Assembly (NCBI GenBank): GCA_947306035.1 | Contig: CAMZFG010000103.1 | Coordinates: 1 to 5,027 of the forward strand | Reading direction: 5' to 3' | DNA: 5,027 nucleotides | Source of the DNA: an uncultured Clostridia bacterium | Lineage (GTDB): Bacteria > Bacillota > Clostridia > Oscillospirales > CAG-272 | Part shown: positions 4,851 to 5,027 of the stretch, piece by piece | Layout of the letters: every line of letters begins with the position of its first letter | Numbering within the stretch: position 1 is the first letter of the stretch | Position numbers and translations under genes: made by a program | The notes under the pieces: generated by a model | Database searches by the model: none | Told to the model about the DNA's origin: nothing | What the model saw: only the letters and a program-made list of their open reading frames with translations

Positions 4851-4990
4851 ATGGACAAGATACTCGTTCTCGATTTCGGCGGGCAGTATAACCAACTGAT
4901 CGCGCGCCGCGTGCGCGCCGAGCACGTGTTCGCGGAGATCCGGCCGTGTGAAAAATGACGCCCGCGGATATTAAAGCCGCCCGAAAGGGC
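4851..4990 (+). pseudogene. guaA: 5' remnant of guaA (GMP synthase, glutamine-hydrolysing), frameshifted and truncated
   Basis: Intact GuaA (about 510-520 aa) converts XMP to GMP in the cytosol using glutamine and ATP. Here ATG 4851, behind a purine-rich ribosome site, opens [20 protein letters not shown], the unmistakable start of its glutamine amidotransferase domain, then [15 protein letters not shown] and TGA at 4956-4958: 35 codons. The next frame continues [12 protein letters not shown] (4955-4990), which matches the expected GuaA continuation after EIRPC. The stop is explained by one missing A in the run at 4951-4955. Similarity then ends inside a terminator hairpin, so the amidotransferase Cys and the whole synthetase domain are absent. 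Promoter and ribosome site remain near-ideal, suggesting recent decay or a retained short transcript. A sequencing error could explain the frameshift but not the loss of the rest, unless the window spans an assembly join. Confidence 0.82.
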
Positions 4991-4997
4991 GGCTTTT
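4973..4997 (+). terminator. Intrinsic terminator closing the guaA remnant
   Basis: aaagccgccc (4973-4982), GAAA tetraloop, gggcggcttt (4987-4996), followed by TTTT then CTG. The GC core is identical to that of the terminator at 4003-4031. The T-tract is short, so efficiency may be moderate. Beyond it (4998-5027) I see no feature. Confidence 0.75.
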
Positions 4998-5027
4998 CTG
5001 TACGCTGCGAAACTATTTTTGAAAAAA

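Overview
The window looks like a chromosomal segment from a fairly GC-rich member of the Clostridia (gut Oscillospirales-like Firmicutes). The reasons are near-consensus sigma-A promoters (TTGACA, 16-17 bp, TATAAT), strong AGGAGG-type ribosome binding sites, short GC-rich intrinsic terminators, and proteins that read like clostridial homologues. This placement is an inference from style, not from a marker gene.

Layout. Positions 1-3040 are read leftward as one unit. A consensus promoter (3010-3038) drives a structured leader (about 2927-3003) that looks like a yybP-ykoY (Mn2+) riboswitch. It is followed by a strong intrinsic terminator (2886-2921), then a complete 877-aa P2-type cation ATPase (240-2873), and 40 bp later the 5' end of tcdA (1-199, cut by the window edge). 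Reading right from a divergent promoter (3093-3121) is a 276-aa protein with a long Lys/Ala/Glu and Lys/Ala/Pro tail followed by two tandem DUF1508 (YegP-like) domains. It ends at a terminator (4003-4031) that can work in both directions.

Positions 4041-4741 hold a small, visibly AT-richer two-gene module: a leftward gene for a small coiled-coil/membrane-hairpin protein and a rightward gene for a 73-aa XRE-type repressor. Between them lie a perfect-consensus leftward promoter and two 17-bp inverted repeats built on ACTCA half-sites, one overlapping the promoter -10. This is the architecture of an autoregulated divergent switch.

The right end (4762-4997) carries a strong promoter, a ribosome binding site and the first ~45 codons of guaA (GMP synthase). 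One A is apparently missing from an A-run, giving a TGA at codon 36, and the guaA similarity then runs into an intrinsic terminator. It reads as a decayed guaA 5' fragment that is probably still transcribed.

The most interesting points are: the riboswitch-plus-attenuator leader, which argues that the 'calcium-type' ATPase is a manganese exporter; the unusual KEA-repeat/DUF1508 fusion; the twin-operator divergent module, whose membrane gene seems to need a CTG start; and the guaA remnant fused to a terminator. I did not find a clearly new multi-gene system, CRISPR array, insertion sequence or tRNA.
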